Shown: piece by piece, positions 25,921 through 34,772 of the stretch
Numbering within the stretch: position 1 is the stretch's first letter
Layout of the letters: every line of letters begins with the position of its first letter
Source: an uncultured Oscillospiraceae bacterium
Lineage (GTDB): Bacteria; Bacillota; Clostridia; Oscillospirales; Ruminococcaceae
Direction of reading: 5' to 3'
Assembly: GCA_910579545.1 (NCBI GenBank)
Contig: CAJTVI010000007.1
Location: 1-64,000 of the forward strand
DNA length: 64,000 bases
Made by a program: the position numbers and the translations under genes
The notes under the pieces: generated by a model
The model's database searches: none
What the model saw: only the letters and a program-made list of their open reading frames with translations
What the model was told of the DNA's origin: nothing

Positions 25921-26873
25921 TGGAAAACCGCTTGATCGTTACTGCGTCTCCCCATATCACCGACAAGGCAACCACCCGCGGGCTGATGGGCAACGTAGTG
26001 ATCTCGCTGCTGCCCTGCGTGATCGCCAGCGCCATCATCTTTGGCTGGCAGGCGCTGGTGCTGGTGGCCGTGACGACCGCGGCCTGCGTGGTGTTTGAGT
26101 ACTTATACTGCATGGTGATGAAAAAGCCCAACCCGGTCAGCGACCTTTCGGCCGTGGTCACCGGCATCATCCTGGCGCTGAACCTGCCGGTGAGCATGGC
26201 AAAGCCCCAGACCATCTGGATCCCGCTGGTGGGCGCGTTTGTGGCCATCGTGCTGGTCAAGCAGCTGTTCGGCGGCCTGGGCTCCAACTTTGCAAACCCC
26301 GCCCTGGTGGGCCGCATCGTGCTGTTTTTGGGCTTCAGCGCCCGCATGACCGACTGGACCTACCCCGCCGCGGCGGTGGACGCGCTGACCGGCGCGACCC
26401 CCCTTGGCACCGGCAACCTGGAAAACCTGCCCCTGATGGAGCTGTTTTTGGGGGTGCACGGCGGCGTTTTGGGCGAGACCTGCAGCCTTGCCATCCTGTT
26501 TGGGTTTGCCATTTTGGTGTTTACCAAAACCATCAGCTGCGCCATCCCGGTAGCGTATGTGGGCACGGTGGCGGTGATGAGCCTTTTGTGCGGCCAGCCG
26601 GTGCTTGCCCAGATCTTGAGCGGCGGGCTTTTGTTTGGCGCGGTGTTTATGGCCACCGACTATGTTACCAGCCCCTTTACCCTGAAAGGCAAGATCGTGT
26701 TTGGCATCGGGCTGGGCGTGATCACCTGCGCCATCCGGTTCTGGGGCAACATGGCCGAGGGCGTCTCGTTTGCCATTTTGCTGATGAACCTCTTTGTGCC
26801 CTACATCAACGACCTGACCCGTCAGGTCCCCTTGGGCTATACCAAGCCGCCGAAGGAGGGTGCCAAACAATGA
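25920..26873 (+). CDS. rnfD: Rnf complex subunit RnfD
   Basis: 317-residue membrane protein of about nine helices. Covalent FMN site near DALTGATPL (Thr about residue 159). Part of the ion-translocating core. The start overlaps the rnfC stop (TAATG). Confidence 0.95.
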   Translation: MENRLIVTASPHITDKATTRGLMGNVVISLLPCVIASAIIFGWQALVLVAVTTAACVVFEYLYCMVMKKPNPVSDLSAVVTGIILALNLPVSMAKPQTIWIPLVGAFVAIVLVKQLFGGLGSNFANPALVGRIVLFLGFSARMTDWTYPAAAVDALTGATPLGTGNLENLPLMELFLGVHGGVLGETCSLAILFGFAILVFTKTISCAIPVAYVGTVAVMSLLCGQPVLAQILSGGLLFGAVFMATDYVTSPFTLKGKIVFGIGLGVITCAIRFWGNMAEGVSFAILLMNLFVPYINDLTRQVPLGYTKPPKEGAKQ

Positions 26874-27430
26874 ACAAAGCAACATGGGATACCATTGCCA
26901 AGCCCATTGTGGTGCTTGTGGTGATCTGCCTTGTTACCAGCACGCTGCTGGCGGTAACCAACAATGCCACCGCCCCTATTATTGCCGAGGCCGAAAAGGC
27001 CGCCACCAACGAGGCGTATAAGGCGGTGCTGCCCGCAGCGGACAGCTTTACCGACGTGACCGCCCAGGTTACTACCGAGGGCATCGCCTCGGCGGCCGTG
27101 GCCGACAACGGCGCGGGCTACGCGGTGCGGGCCGTGGGCCGCGGCTACGGCGGCGAGGTGCCGGTGGTCGTGGGCATCGACCCGGATGGGGCGATCGTGA
27201 GCGTGCAGTTTATGCAGAACAGCGAATCGGCCGGGTTTGGCATGAAGCTGTGGGACGGCAACCAGGCCGGCATTGATTTTGCGGCAAGCCTTGCGGGCCA
27301 GAGCGGCAGCGTGGCCAAGGGCGAAAATGGGGTGGACGGCATTACCGGCGCCACCATCTCGACCAAGGCGGTGCTCAGCGCGGTAAACAGCGCGCTGGCC
27401 TGCTACCAGGAACTCAAGGAGGTGGCTTAA
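26870..27430 (+). CDS. rnfG: Rnf complex subunit RnfG
   Basis: 186 residues: an N-terminal membrane anchor (about 12-33) and an extracytoplasmic FMN-binding domain. The covalent FMN site is DGITGATIS (Thr near 163). Electron carrier between core subunits. ATGA overlap with rnfD. Confidence 0.94.
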   Translation: MNKATWDTIAKPIVVLVVICLVTSTLLAVTNNATAPIIAEAEKAATNEAYKAVLPAADSFTDVTAQVTTEGIASAAVADNGAGYAVRAVGRGYGGEVPVVVGIDPDGAIVSVQFMQNSESAGFGMKLWDGNQAGIDFAASLAGQSGSVAKGENGVDGITGATISTKAVLSAVNSALACYQELKEVA

Positions 27431-28060
27431 ATGGCACAAAAACAGCCAAGCCTCGGCACGGTGCTTACCAACGGCATTATTAAGGAAAACCCGGTGCTGC
27501 GCCTGGTGCTGGGCACCTGCCCCACCCTGGCGGTGACCACCGCCGTTTCCAACGCCATCGGCATGGGGGTGGCCGCCACCGTGGTGCTGATCTGCTCCAA
27601 TATTGTGATCTCGGCCCTGCGCAAGGTCATCCCGGACAAGGTCCATCTGCCCTGCTACATCACCATCATCGCCACCTTTGTTACGGTGGTGCAGATGGTG
27701 GTCAAGGCCTACGCCCCCGCGCTGGACACCGCGCTGGGCGTTTACCTGCCCCTGATCGTGGTAAACTGCATCATCTTAGGCCGCGCCGAGATGTTCGCCT
27801 GCAAGCACGGGGTGGTTGCCTCGGCGCTGGACGGCGTGGGCATGGGCATCGGCTTTACCCTGGCGCTGATGCTGATGGCCTCGGTGCGGGAGCTGATCGG
27901 CAACGGCAGCTGGATGGGCATTACCATCATCCCCGAGAGCGTCGACCGTCTCACCATCATGACCAGCGCGCCCGGCGGCTTTTTTACCTTTGGCTGCCTG
28001 ATGGCGCTGGTGGTGTGGTTTGAGACGAAGCGCGCAAAGAAAGGAGCGGGTGCACAATGA
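27431..28060 (+). CDS. rnfE: Rnf complex subunit RnfE
   Basis: 209 residues, six membrane helices; KENPVLRLVLGTCPTLAVTT and LPLIVVNCIILGRAE are family motifs, the cysteines being ligands of the membrane iron-sulfur site shared with RnfA. Starts directly after the rnfG stop with an upstream AAGGAGG. Confidence 0.95.
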   Translation: MAQKQPSLGTVLTNGIIKENPVLRLVLGTCPTLAVTTAVSNAIGMGVAATVVLICSNIVISALRKVIPDKVHLPCYITIIATFVTVVQMVVKAYAPALDTALGVYLPLIVVNCIILGRAEMFACKHGVVASALDGVGMGIGFTLALMLMASVRELIGNGSWMGITIIPESVDRLTIMTSAPGGFFTFGCLMALVVWFETKRAKKGAGAQ

Positions 28061-28656
28061 GCGCTGTAAAACTTGCTTCCATCTTTTTCAGCATGATCCT
28101 GGTCAACAACTATGTGCTGGTAAAGTTTTTGGGCATCTGCCCCTTCTTAGGGGTTTCCAAAAAGCTGGATTCGGCCTTTGGCATGAGCTGCGCGGTGGTG
28201 TTCGTGATGGTGCTGGCCACCAGCGTAACCTGGCCTTTGCAGCAGCTTTTGGACGCCAACGGCCTTGGCTACCTGCAGACCATCGTGTTTATCCTGGTGA
28301 TCGCGGTGCTGGTGCAGCTGGTGGAGATCATCCTTAAAAAGTACATGCCCCCGCTCTACAGCAGCCTGGGCGTCTACCTGCCCCTGATCACCACCAACTG
28401 CGCGGTGCTGGGCGTGACCATCCTGAACATCGACAACGGCTACAATTTCATCGAGAGCATCGTCTGCGCGGCGGGCGCCGGGTTCGGCTTTATGCTGGCG
28501 ATGGTGCTGTTCAGCGGGGTGCGCAAGCGGGTGGAGGAGGCCAACCCTCCCAAGTGCTTTGAGGGGCTGCCCATCACCCTGGTGGCGGCTGCCATTACGA
28601 GCCTTTCGTTTATGGGCTTTGGCGGCATCATTGAAAACATCTTTGGAACCGTGTAA
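28057..28656 (+). CDS. rnfA: Rnf complex subunit RnfA
   Basis: 199 residues, six helices, paralogue of RnfE in inverted topology; NNYVLVKFLGICPFLGVS and LITTNCAVLGV hold the conserved cysteines. ATGA overlap with rnfE. Confidence 0.96.
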   Translation: MSAVKLASIFFSMILVNNYVLVKFLGICPFLGVSKKLDSAFGMSCAVVFVMVLATSVTWPLQQLLDANGLGYLQTIVFILVIAVLVQLVEIILKKYMPPLYSSLGVYLPLITTNCAVLGVTILNIDNGYNFIESIVCAAGAGFGFMLAMVLFSGVRKRVEEANPPKCFEGLPITLVAAAITSLSFMGFGGIIENIFGTV

Positions 28657-28668
28657 GGAGGCAAAAGG

Positions 28669-29463
28669 ATGAGTATTGCGATTGCGATCATTCTGGTAAC
28701 GGTCGTGGGCCTCGTGGGCGCGGTGATCCTGGTGCTGGCCGCCAAATTCATGAGCGTATACGAGGACCCGCGGATCGGCCAGGTGACGGAGTGCCTGCCG
28801 GGCGCCAACTGCGGCGGCTGCGGCTACGCCGGCTGTGCCGACTATGCCAAGGCCGTGGTGGAAAACGGCGCGCCGGTAAACAAGTGCGCGGTGGGCGGCG
28901 CGGACTGCGCCGCCGCCATTGCGGGGCTGATGGGGGTCGAGGCAGGCGCGTCGGTGCCGGTGCGGGCCATTGTGGGCTGCCAGGGCGCCGAGGGCGTGTG
29001 CAAGATCAAGTACGATTACCAGGGCATTACCAGCTGCGCGGCGGCCAAGGCGCTGCACGGCGGGCCCAAGTTCTGCCCCTACGGCTGCCTTGGCTTTGGC
29101 GACTGCGTCAAGGCCTGCAAATTCGGCGCCATCCATGTGGAGAACGGGGTCGCCAAGGTGGACCAGGCAAAGTGCACCGGCTGCGGCGCCTGCAAGGATA
29201 CCTGCCCGCAGAAGGTGATCTGGATGCACAACGCGCCGGATAAGCCGGTGGTGATGTGCGCCAACCACGAAAAGGGCGCCATTACCAACAAGGAGTGCAA
29301 CCTGGGCTGCATCGGCTGCATGCGCTGCGAGAAGAACTGCCCCGAGGGCGCCATCAAGGTCAACAACTTTGTGGCCCGTATTGATTACGACAAGTGCACC
29401 GGCTGCGGCAAGTGCATGGAGGTCTGCCCCAAAAAGCTGATCTTCAAACACCCCGCGCCGTAA
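28669..29463 (+). CDS. rnfB: Rnf complex subunit RnfB
   Basis: 264 residues: one membrane helix, a four-cysteine cluster motif CLPGANCGGCGYAGC (about 43-57), then several ferredoxin motifs (CTGCGACKDTCP, CIGCMRCEKNCP, CTGCGKCMEVCP). RnfB is the entry point for reduced ferredoxin. Last gene of the operon; a terminator follows 15 bp later. Confidence 0.95.
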   Translation: MSIAIAIILVTVVGLVGAVILVLAAKFMSVYEDPRIGQVTECLPGANCGGCGYAGCADYAKAVVENGAPVNKCAVGGADCAAAIAGLMGVEAGASVPVRAIVGCQGAEGVCKIKYDYQGITSCAAAKALHGGPKFCPYGCLGFGDCVKACKFGAIHVENGVAKVDQAKCTGCGACKDTCPQKVIWMHNAPDKPVVMCANHEKGAITNKECNLGCIGCMRCEKNCPEGAIKVNNFVARIDYDKCTGCGKCMEVCPKKLIFKHPAP

Positions 29464-29477
29464 TACCCAAGACACAC

Positions 29478-29509
29478 AAACCCCAGCCCCGCTCGGGGCT
29501 GGGGTTTTT
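29478..29509 (+). terminator. Terminator of the rnf operon
   Basis: AACCCCAGCCCC / GGGGCTGGGGTT stem with a 4-nt loop and T5. Confidence 0.9.
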
Positions 29510-29530
29510 AGGTTTAGGGATAATGGCCAA

Positions 29531-29552
29531 TCTGGGGGCCACGGCCCCCAGA
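29531..29552. repeat. GC-rich palindrome, copy 1
   Basis: TCTGGGGGCC, CG-centre, GGCCCCCAGA, followed by CCCCC. Nearly identical to 32361-32382; relatives at 30044, 34259 and 37351. The stretch 29560-29702 shows nothing else. Confidence 0.7.
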
Positions 29553-29702
29553 CCCCCATCTTGGGCCAATTTCCAATTTTGGGGGGATGTTCCGCCATCG
29601 AGTACCCTGCATTGGATGGATGCGACGTTTCTGGATTTTTTGCCCCAAAAAACTATATGGCAAAAAATGTGGGACAGCGGGCCATGCCCCCATGCGGCGG
29701 CT

Positions 29703-29978
29703 TTATGGATGGGTTTTTGTTTTTGCCGTACCGCGGCCTTTGCTGGCGGCCCGGATTTTATGCGCGGTAATGATCGTGCCGCTGTGGGCGTTGATGGTGA
29801 TCCTGCAATCGCCCGCGGCCGCATACCAGTTTTTCCCGATCCGCTCCAGCCTGGTGCCCTTGTCTAAGATCCGCTCCTTACACCAGCCCACAACATCCTC
29901 TGTTTCAATGTGCAGATTGCGCCTGATCCGCTCTGCGCCCATGGGCGTTGTATGCAGCTTGTCCATCAAATCCTGCAT
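29703..29978 (-). CDS. DUF3781 family protein
   Basis: 91 residues. LMDKLHTTPMGAERIRRNL, DVVGWCKERI, GKNWYAAAGDCRITIN and SGTIITAHKI match the DUF3781 family as I recall it; members are small, cytoplasmic and of unknown function. Start ATG 29978 with GAGG 9 nt upstream; GTG 29993 is an alternative. A 23-bp palindrome (30011-30033) lies 33 bp upstream and could be an operator. Confidence 0.82.
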   Translation of the reverse strand: MQDLMDKLHTTPMGAERIRRNLHIETEDVVGWCKERILDKGTRLERIGKNWYAAAGDCRITINAHSGTIITAHKIRAASKGRGTAKTKTHP

Positions 29979-30010
29979 CTTATCTGCCCTCACCGGATTT
30001 TATTTTTTCA

Positions 30011-30033
30011 CGGATGCACAATTTGTGCATCCG
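30011..30033. promoter_or_regulatory. Perfect palindrome upstream of DUF3781
   Basis: CGGATGCACAA and TTGTGCATCCG around a single central base. Perfect 11-bp arms with almost no loop suit a protein-binding site better than an RNA hairpin. On the minus strand a TAAAAT lies just after it. Confidence 0.45.
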
Positions 30034-30043
30034 GCAATGGGGG

Positions 30044-30067
30044 TCCAGGGGGGCAAGCCCCCCTGGA
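30044..30067. repeat. GC-rich palindrome, copy 2
   Basis: TCCAGGGGGG, CAAG centre, CCCCCCTGGA; 15 bp past the 3' end of the EFR1-type gene. Confidence 0.6.
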
Positions 30068-30081
30068 TCGGCTTTTACCCC

Positions 30082-30912
30082 CTACACAAACAGCTCCGGC
30101 ATATTGCGGGCCTCACCGTACTGGGCCTCCAGCTCGGCGCGGTGGCAGAGGTAACCAGCGTCGTCAAAATACCTGGCGTGCTCGGGGCATCCCTTTACGC
30201 AGGCGTTGCACTTGATGCAGATGCCCGGCACCTTTTGCACATCGGCGGGGTCGATGGCCTCCATGGGGCAAACCAGCGCGCACCAGCCGCATTTTGTGCA
30301 CCCCTCGCCCACCTTAGGCTTGACCTTGCGGATGTCGATGGGCGCGCCCATCCGGTCCCGCGGCTGGTAATAGGGCCGCAGCGGGCTCTGGCCCCGCACC
30401 GCCACCGGCTCGCCCGGCTTTGCCCCCTCCAGCAGCTTTTCGGCCGCGCGGCAGGCAAGTTCGTCCGCCAGGGCCAGGTCCTCCTCGTTTGGCCGCCCGG
30501 CCGCCAGCGTATCCGAAAAGGCGTGCTGCCCCACAAAGGCCCCCGCCGCCAGGGTATAAAACCCATCCGCCTGCAAAAGGTCCCGCAGTTCGATCAGCGA
30601 ATCGTCGTAATTGCGGTTGCCGTACAGCACCACCGGGATGGCCCAGGCCCCGCCCCCCTGCACCGCCTTTAAGTAGGGCAGCAGCAGGTTGGGCAGCCGC
30701 CCCGCGTAGGTGGGCAGCCCGCACACCACCAGGTCGTTTTCGCCAAACGCCGGCGGGGTTTTGCGCTCGGCGGCCGGGGTAAAGTTGAGTTCCCGCACCG
30801 GCGCGTTCAGCGCGGCCGAAAGCCCATGCGCCACGCACCGCACCACCTGCGCGGTGGTACCGGTGGCGCTGAAATACATCGCCCATACCGTCCATTCCTT
30901 CTGCGGATCCAT
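30082..30912 (-). CDS. EFR1 family flavodoxin-ferredoxin protein
   Basis: 276 residues. Residues about 10-170 form a flavodoxin-like domain (FSATGTTAQVV as phosphate loop for FMN); residues about 195-250 carry two [4Fe-4S] motifs (CTKCGWCALVCP and CIKCNACVKGCP). Such proteins are soluble electron carriers in anaerobes with unknown partners. AAAGGAGC precedes the ATG. Monocistronic. Confidence 0.9.
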   Translation of the reverse strand: MDPQKEWTVWAMYFSATGTTAQVVRCVAHGLSAALNAPVRELNFTPAAERKTPPAFGENDLVVCGLPTYAGRLPNLLLPYLKAVQGGGAWAIPVVLYGNRNYDDSLIELRDLLQADGFYTLAAGAFVGQHAFSDTLAAGRPNEEDLALADELACRAAEKLLEGAKPGEPVAVRGQSPLRPYYQPRDRMGAPIDIRKVKPKVGEGCTKCGWCALVCPMEAIDPADVQKVPGICIKCNACVKGCPEHARYFDDAGYLCHRAELEAQYGEARNMPELFV

Positions 30913-31031
30913 AAAAACAGCTCCTTTTTTGCCGGGCGCCGGGCAAACCGGATGCCGCGCATCCCGGATCCCCCCGGCGTCCTTATGTTTAAAACGTCCT
31001 CCGTGCCGCCCCGCCGGGCCGGGCGCGGCCC

Positions 31032-31238
31032 TCAGCCCAGCCGCGCAAAGGCCACCGTTTCGGCCTTCATCGAAATTTTGCCCACCTGCCAGCCATAGGC
31101 CAAAAGCTCCTTTTTATAGCGCAAAAACGAGTGGTCCAGCGGTACCCCCGCGATCGCCCCGATCTCGGCAAAGGTAAGGGTAAGCGCGTCCTCCCTGCGG
31201 CCTTGCAGGTACTGCCATAAAGGCTCATATTTGCTCAT
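31032..31238 (-). CDS. Small conserved protein (DUF7662-like)
   Basis: 68 residues: YEPLWQYLQGR, LTLTFAEIGAIAGVPLDHSFL and YGWQVGKISMKAETVAF. This pattern recurs widely in Firmicutes and I believe it is the DUF7662 group, possibly a small winged-helix fold; function unknown. Start ATG 31238 has a full AAAGGAGG; the longer frame to 31301 lacks support. Own promoter at 31300-31329. Confidence 0.75.
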   Translation of the reverse strand: MSKYEPLWQYLQGRREDALTLTFAEIGAIAGVPLDHSFLRYKKELLAYGWQVGKISMKAETVAFARLG

Positions 31239-31299
31239 AAAATCCTCCTTTGGGGGCCGCGGGGCACACCCCAACAGGCTGCCGGCGCGCCTTTTTTTC

Positions 31300-31329
31300 A
31301 TTATACGACATCCTTATATCCCTTAACAA
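31300..31329 (-). promoter_or_regulatory. Promoter of the DUF7662-like gene
   Basis: Minus strand TTGTTA and TATAAT with an 18-bp spacer, ~65 bp upstream of the start. Confidence 0.65.
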
Positions 31330-31460
31330 GGGCACACACGCCGGCAGCCGGGCTCCAGCGGCACGCTGGCTGCGTTGGCGCCCCTGCAAAGAGCTGCCCG
31401 CCCGGATGCGGCGCGCCCCGCGCGGTTTGGCACATCCTGCTTTTTGGGTGTTTTATAAGG

Positions 31461-31489
31461 GTGACAAACCCTTTGGGATATGGTACAAT
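31461..31489 (+). promoter_or_regulatory. Promoter of the YitT gene
   Basis: GTGACA and TACAAT with a 17-bp spacer; TGG before the -10 makes it an extended type. Between this and the divergent promoter (31330-31460) nothing is seen. Confidence 0.65.
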
Positions 31490-31559
31490 AGCAGGCATCA
31501 CTCTGCCCTGCCCGCCAGGCGCGGCGCGGGGCAAACATCCCGAAAGGAGACCCTTTAAA

Positions 31560-32312
31560 TTGCGTTTTTGGCCAAACCGGGGCGGCGCGCAGCCGCCCGC
31601 AGCTTCCCCATTTTCTCCCGGCCAGCCCGCGCGGGGCGCGACCGGCCCCGCCGGGCCGGATGGTTCATCCCAGCAAAGCCGGGGGCCCGCCGGGCCGGAT
31701 ACGCCGCGGCCGGGCGCGGCGCGGCAGGCCGGCCCCGCCCACTGGGCCATCCTCTTTTTGGGGGCGGCGATCCTGGCGTTTGGGCTTTTTAATGTGCACA
31801 GCCAAAGCGGCGTTACCGAGGGCGGGGTGCTGGGCACCACCCTGCTGCTGCTGCACTGGCTGCACCTTTCGCCCGCCCTCTCCAGCCCCATTCTGGACGG
31901 CGCCTGCTACCTGCTGGGCCTGCGGATGCTGGGCTGGGGCTTTATCAAAAACGCGGTGTTCAGCAGCCTGAGCTACGCCGCCTGCTACGCGGCCTTTGAG
32001 CGGCTGGGCCCGGTGCTGCCCAGCCTGGCCGCCCACCCGCTGGCGGCGGCGCTGCTGGGCGGGCTGTTTGTGGGCGTTGGCGTGGGGCTGGTGGTGCGGG
32101 AGGGCGGCGCCTGCGGCGGCGACGACGCGCTGGCGCTGGTGCTTTCGCGGCTGCTGCGCGTGGGCATCTCCCGGGCCTACTTCCTCACCGATTTCGTGGT
32201 GCTGATGCTTTCGCTCAGCTACATCCCGCCGCGCCGCATCCTGTTTTCGCTGCTCACCACCCTGGTCTCTTCCTTTGTGATCGAGCGCATCCAGTCCATC
32301 GGCCGGGTGTAG
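31560..32312 (+). CDS. YitT family membrane protein
   Basis: 250 residues with a TTG start (31560) chosen because AAAGGAGA lies 9 nt upstream; no in-frame ATG is near. A long Pro/Ala/Gly-rich cytoplasmic N-terminus (about 1-60) precedes five helices. HSQSGVTEGGVLGTTLLLLHW is the DUF161/YitT signature. Some family members act in lipid or metabolite transport, but role here is unknown. It lacks the C-terminal DUF2179 domain of longer homologues. Confidence 0.8.
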   Translation: MRFWPNRGGAQPPAASPFSPGQPARGATGPAGPDGSSQQSRGPAGPDTPRPGAARQAGPAHWAILFLGAAILAFGLFNVHSQSGVTEGGVLGTTLLLLHWLHLSPALSSPILDGACYLLGLRMLGWGFIKNAVFSSLSYAACYAAFERLGPVLPSLAAHPLAAALLGGLFVGVGVGLVVREGGACGGDDALALVLSRLLRVGISRAYFLTDFVVLMLSLSYIPPRRILFSLLTTLVSSFVIERIQSIGRV

Positions 32313-32360
32313 CCGGCCGGGGGGCCGCTTTTGGCCAATCCAGGGGCCGCTTTTGGCCAA

Positions 32361-32382
32361 TCTGGGGGCCGCGGCCCCCAGA
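32361..32382. repeat. GC-rich palindrome, copy 3
   Basis: TCTGGGGGCC then GCGGCCCCCAGA and CCCCC; preceded by a short duplicated block with GGGGCCGCTTTTGGCCAAT at 32322 and 32343. Confidence 0.7.
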
Positions 32383-32397
32383 CCCCCTTTCCCTACC

Positions 32398-32607
32398 CTA
32401 TTTTATTTTGATGTACCGCTGCATCTGTTTGGCAAGGCCGGCAAGGGCGGGGTAGTTGTTGAGGGACGGCTCGGCCTCCACCGCCCGGCAGAGCTGGGCG
32501 TAGGTGGCCTCGATCCGGCCCGCCCGCACCCCTTCGGCCAGCAGGCCGGCCTTGGTAATGGCAAGCGTGGGGCGCTTTGACCCGCGGCCCGGCACAGCAA
32601 ATTGCAT
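32398..32607 (-). CDS. Small uncharacterised protein
   Basis: 69 residues, basic, mostly helical (LAITKAGLLAEGVRAGRIEA, TYAQLCRAVEAEPSLNNYPAL). Not recognised. The ATG at 32607 has GAGAGGTGAG 7 nt upstream and an extended -10 promoter nearby, so it is probably real. Convergent with YitT, divergent from murC. Confidence 0.6.
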   Translation of the reverse strand: MQFAVPGRGSKRPTLAITKAGLLAEGVRAGRIEATYAQLCRAVEAEPSLNNYPALAGLAKQMQRYIKIK

Positions 32608-32630
32608 GGAAACTCACCTCTCTTTTTGCT

Positions 32631-32639
32631 ATTATAGCA
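32631..32639 (-). promoter_or_regulatory. Extended -10 of the small-protein gene
   Basis: Minus strand TGCTATAAT; no clear -35. A plus-strand TATAAT for murC lies at 32681-32686, so the two promoters face away from each other across ~45 bp. Confidence 0.5.
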
Positions 32640-32831
32640 AAAAATTGGCTTTGAGTGTTTATTTTATGCGGCAAAAATTATATAATGGTGGCAGGGCCTT
32701 TGCCCCGGCGCGGCATCTGCCGGGCCAACGCGCCCGCCAAACGCCGTCCGCCGGCCTTTTACGCGCGCCGGCGGGGCGCCTTTACGGCTGCGGGCGGGCC
32801 AGGCCTGAGATTGTTTGAGGGGATGTTTGCG

Positions 32832-34214
32832 ATGCGGATCACGAGCGGATTTAACAAAGACCTGTTGGACGGTGTGCGCCGGCTGCACTTTATTGGCATT
32901 GGCGGCAGCGGCATGTACCCGCTGGTGCAGATCCTGGCCTCCAAGGGCTACGAGATCACGGGCAGCGATGTCAACGAGGGGCATATCATCGAGGACGAGC
33001 GCGCCATGGGCATCCCGGTGTTTATGGATCACAAGCCCGAAAACATCGAAGGGGCGGACATGATCGTGTATTCCGCCGCCATCCATGAGGAAAACCCCGA
33101 GCTGCAGGCCGCCCACATCCACGGCATCCCATGCGTGGAACGCAGCGTGATGCTGGGGTATGTCTGCCGGCTCTACCAGCGCAGCATCTGCGTGGCCGGC
33201 ACCCACGGCAAAACCACCACCACCAGCATGATCACCAGCATGCTGGAGCTGGCCGGGCGGGATCCCTCGGCCGTGATCGGGGGCAAGCTGCCGCTGATCG
33301 GCGGGTACGGCAAGGCCGGCAATGGGCCCAGCATCGTGATCGAGGCCTGCGAATACGCCGAGACCTTTTTGCGGCTGGCCCCTACCATTGGCATCGTGCT
33401 CAACATCGACAACGACCATCTGGATTACTACGGCACCCTGGGCCAGCTTAAGTTTGCCTTTAAGCGGTTTGCCCTGCTCTGCCGCCACATGATCATCGTC
33501 AACGCGGACGACGCCAACACTATGCAGGTGATGGACAGCATCGACCGGGACATGCGCACCTTTGCCATCGAGCGCCGGGCGGACTACCAGGCGGTGAACA
33601 TCCAGGAATACAAGCCCGGGTATTTTGAGTTTGACGCGTTGGAATTTGGCGATCCCTTTGCGCACATCCGGCTGGGCGCGCCGGGCCGGCACAACATCTA
33701 CAACGCCCTGGCCATGCTTTGCTGCGTGCGGCCGCTGGGCCTGACCCCGGACGACGCCGTGCGCGCGGCCGAGCATTTCCGCGGCGCGGGCCGCCGGTTT
33801 GAGCTGAAGGGCGAGGTCAACGGCGCCGCCGTGGCGGACGATTACGCCCACCACCCCACCGAACTGCGGGCCACCCTGCAAACCGCCCGCGAGATGGATT
33901 ACAAGCGCATCTGGGCGGTGCACCAGCCCTTTACCTACAGCCGCACCCGGATGCTGCTGGATGATTTTGCCGAGGTGCTGCAGCTGGCCGACAAGGTTGT
34001 GCTGACCCCCATCATGGGCGGCCGCGAGCTGGACGACGGCAGCGTAAAGAGCGAGGACCTGGCCGCCAAGATCCCCGGCAGCGTGGTGGTGGAGAGCCTT
34101 GCCGCCGCCGCCGAGTATATCCGCCAGAACGCCCAGCCGGGCGATCTGGTGATCACCTTAGGCTGCGGCGACGTATACAAGGCCTCGGATCTGATGGTGG
34201 GCCTGTGCGGGTAA
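32832..34214 (+). CDS. murC: UDP-N-acetylmuramate--L-alanine ligase
   Basis: 460 residues. MurC adds L-Ala to UDP-MurNAc, the first peptide step of peptidoglycan. UDP-binding FIGIGGSGMYPLVQIL near residue 19, ATP loop CVAGTHGKTTTTSMI near 122, central-domain NIDNDHLDYYG and the C-terminal domain with DDYAHHPTELRATL near 333. ATG 32832 is preferred over ATG 32823 because GAGGGG is then 9 nt away. No other cell-wall gene is adjacent. Confidence 0.95.
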   Translation: MRITSGFNKDLLDGVRRLHFIGIGGSGMYPLVQILASKGYEITGSDVNEGHIIEDERAMGIPVFMDHKPENIEGADMIVYSAAIHEENPELQAAHIHGIPCVERSVMLGYVCRLYQRSICVAGTHGKTTTTSMITSMLELAGRDPSAVIGGKLPLIGGYGKAGNGPSIVIEACEYAETFLRLAPTIGIVLNIDNDHLDYYGTLGQLKFAFKRFALLCRHMIIVNADDANTMQVMDSIDRDMRTFAIERRADYQAVNIQEYKPGYFEFDALEFGDPFAHIRLGAPGRHNIYNALAMLCCVRPLGLTPDDAVRAAEHFRGAGRRFELKGEVNGAAVADDYAHHPTELRATLQTAREMDYKRIWAVHQPFTYSRTRMLLDDFAEVLQLADKVVLTPIMGGRELDDGSVKSEDLAAKIPGSVVVESLAAAAEYIRQNAQPGDLVITLGCGDVYKASDLMVGLCG

Positions 34215-34258
34215 GGCCGCGGCACAAAAAGCCGGCCGCTCCCACCATGTAAAGGCCG

Positions 34259-34285
34259 GTCAAGGGGGCCACAGGCCCCCTTGAC
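34259..34285. repeat. GC-rich palindrome, copy 4
   Basis: GTCAAGGGGGCC / GGCCCCCTTGAC-type arms around ACA, 45 bp past murC; no T-run, so not a typical terminator. Confidence 0.6.
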
Positions 34286-34410
34286 CCCCGCCATACCGGG
34301 CAAAATCCTTTGCCCGGCGCAGGGCCATTCCGGCGGGCAACGCACGGCGACCGCCCGGCAGTTGGTTTTATGCGGGCGGCCTTTTTATGCGGCACAGGCA
34401 AATACGGCAC

Positions 34411-34452
34411 AAAAAAAGCGGCATGGCGCTTTGGCGCCATGCCGCTTTTTTT
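34411..34452. terminator. Bidirectional terminator (murC / zinc ribbon)
   Basis: A7, then AGCGGCATGGCG / CGCCATGCCGCT stem, then T7. Symmetric, between convergent genes. Confidence 0.9.
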
Positions 34453-34467
34453 GTGGAATGAAAAGGC

Positions 34468-34746
34468 TCAGCCGTTTTCCTTCATCTTCGCAAAGCAGTC
34501 GCTGCAGTACACAGGACGGTCCTCGCGGGGCTGGAACGGGACGCGGGCGATCTTGCCGCAGGCGGCGCAGGTAGCCTCAAACATCTCGCGGTTGCCGCGG
34601 CTGGAATTCTTGCGGGCGTCACGGCAGGCCTTGCAGCGCTGGGGCTCGTTCTCAAAGCCCTTCTCCGCATAGAACTCCTGCTCGCCGGCGGTAAAGGTGA
34701 ATTCCTGACCGCAGTCTTTACATACCAGGATCTTGTCTTCGTACAT
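34468..34746 (-). CDS. Zinc-ribbon protein (zf_Tbcl type)
   Basis: 92 residues with two zinc ribbons: YEDKILVCKDCGQEFTFTAG with RCKACRDARK (about 1-45), and ATCAACGKIARVPFQP with YCSDCF (about 60-88). Common in Clostridia, sometimes called cold-shock-like or CxxC-x17-CxxC proteins; probably a nucleic-acid or protein contact module. Start ATG 34746 follows AGGAGAT; ATG 34764 is an alternative. Confidence 0.88.
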   Translation of the reverse strand: MYEDKILVCKDCGQEFTFTAGEQEFYAEKGFENEPQRCKACRDARKNSSRGNREMFEATCAACGKIARVPFQPREDRPVYCSDCFAKMKENG

Positions 34747-34772
34747 GTTTGGATATCTCCTCATTTTAAATT

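Noticed and set aside
30011-30033. Terminator
   Set aside because: Perfect arms with a one-base centre and no T-run in either direction; better as a protein-binding site.
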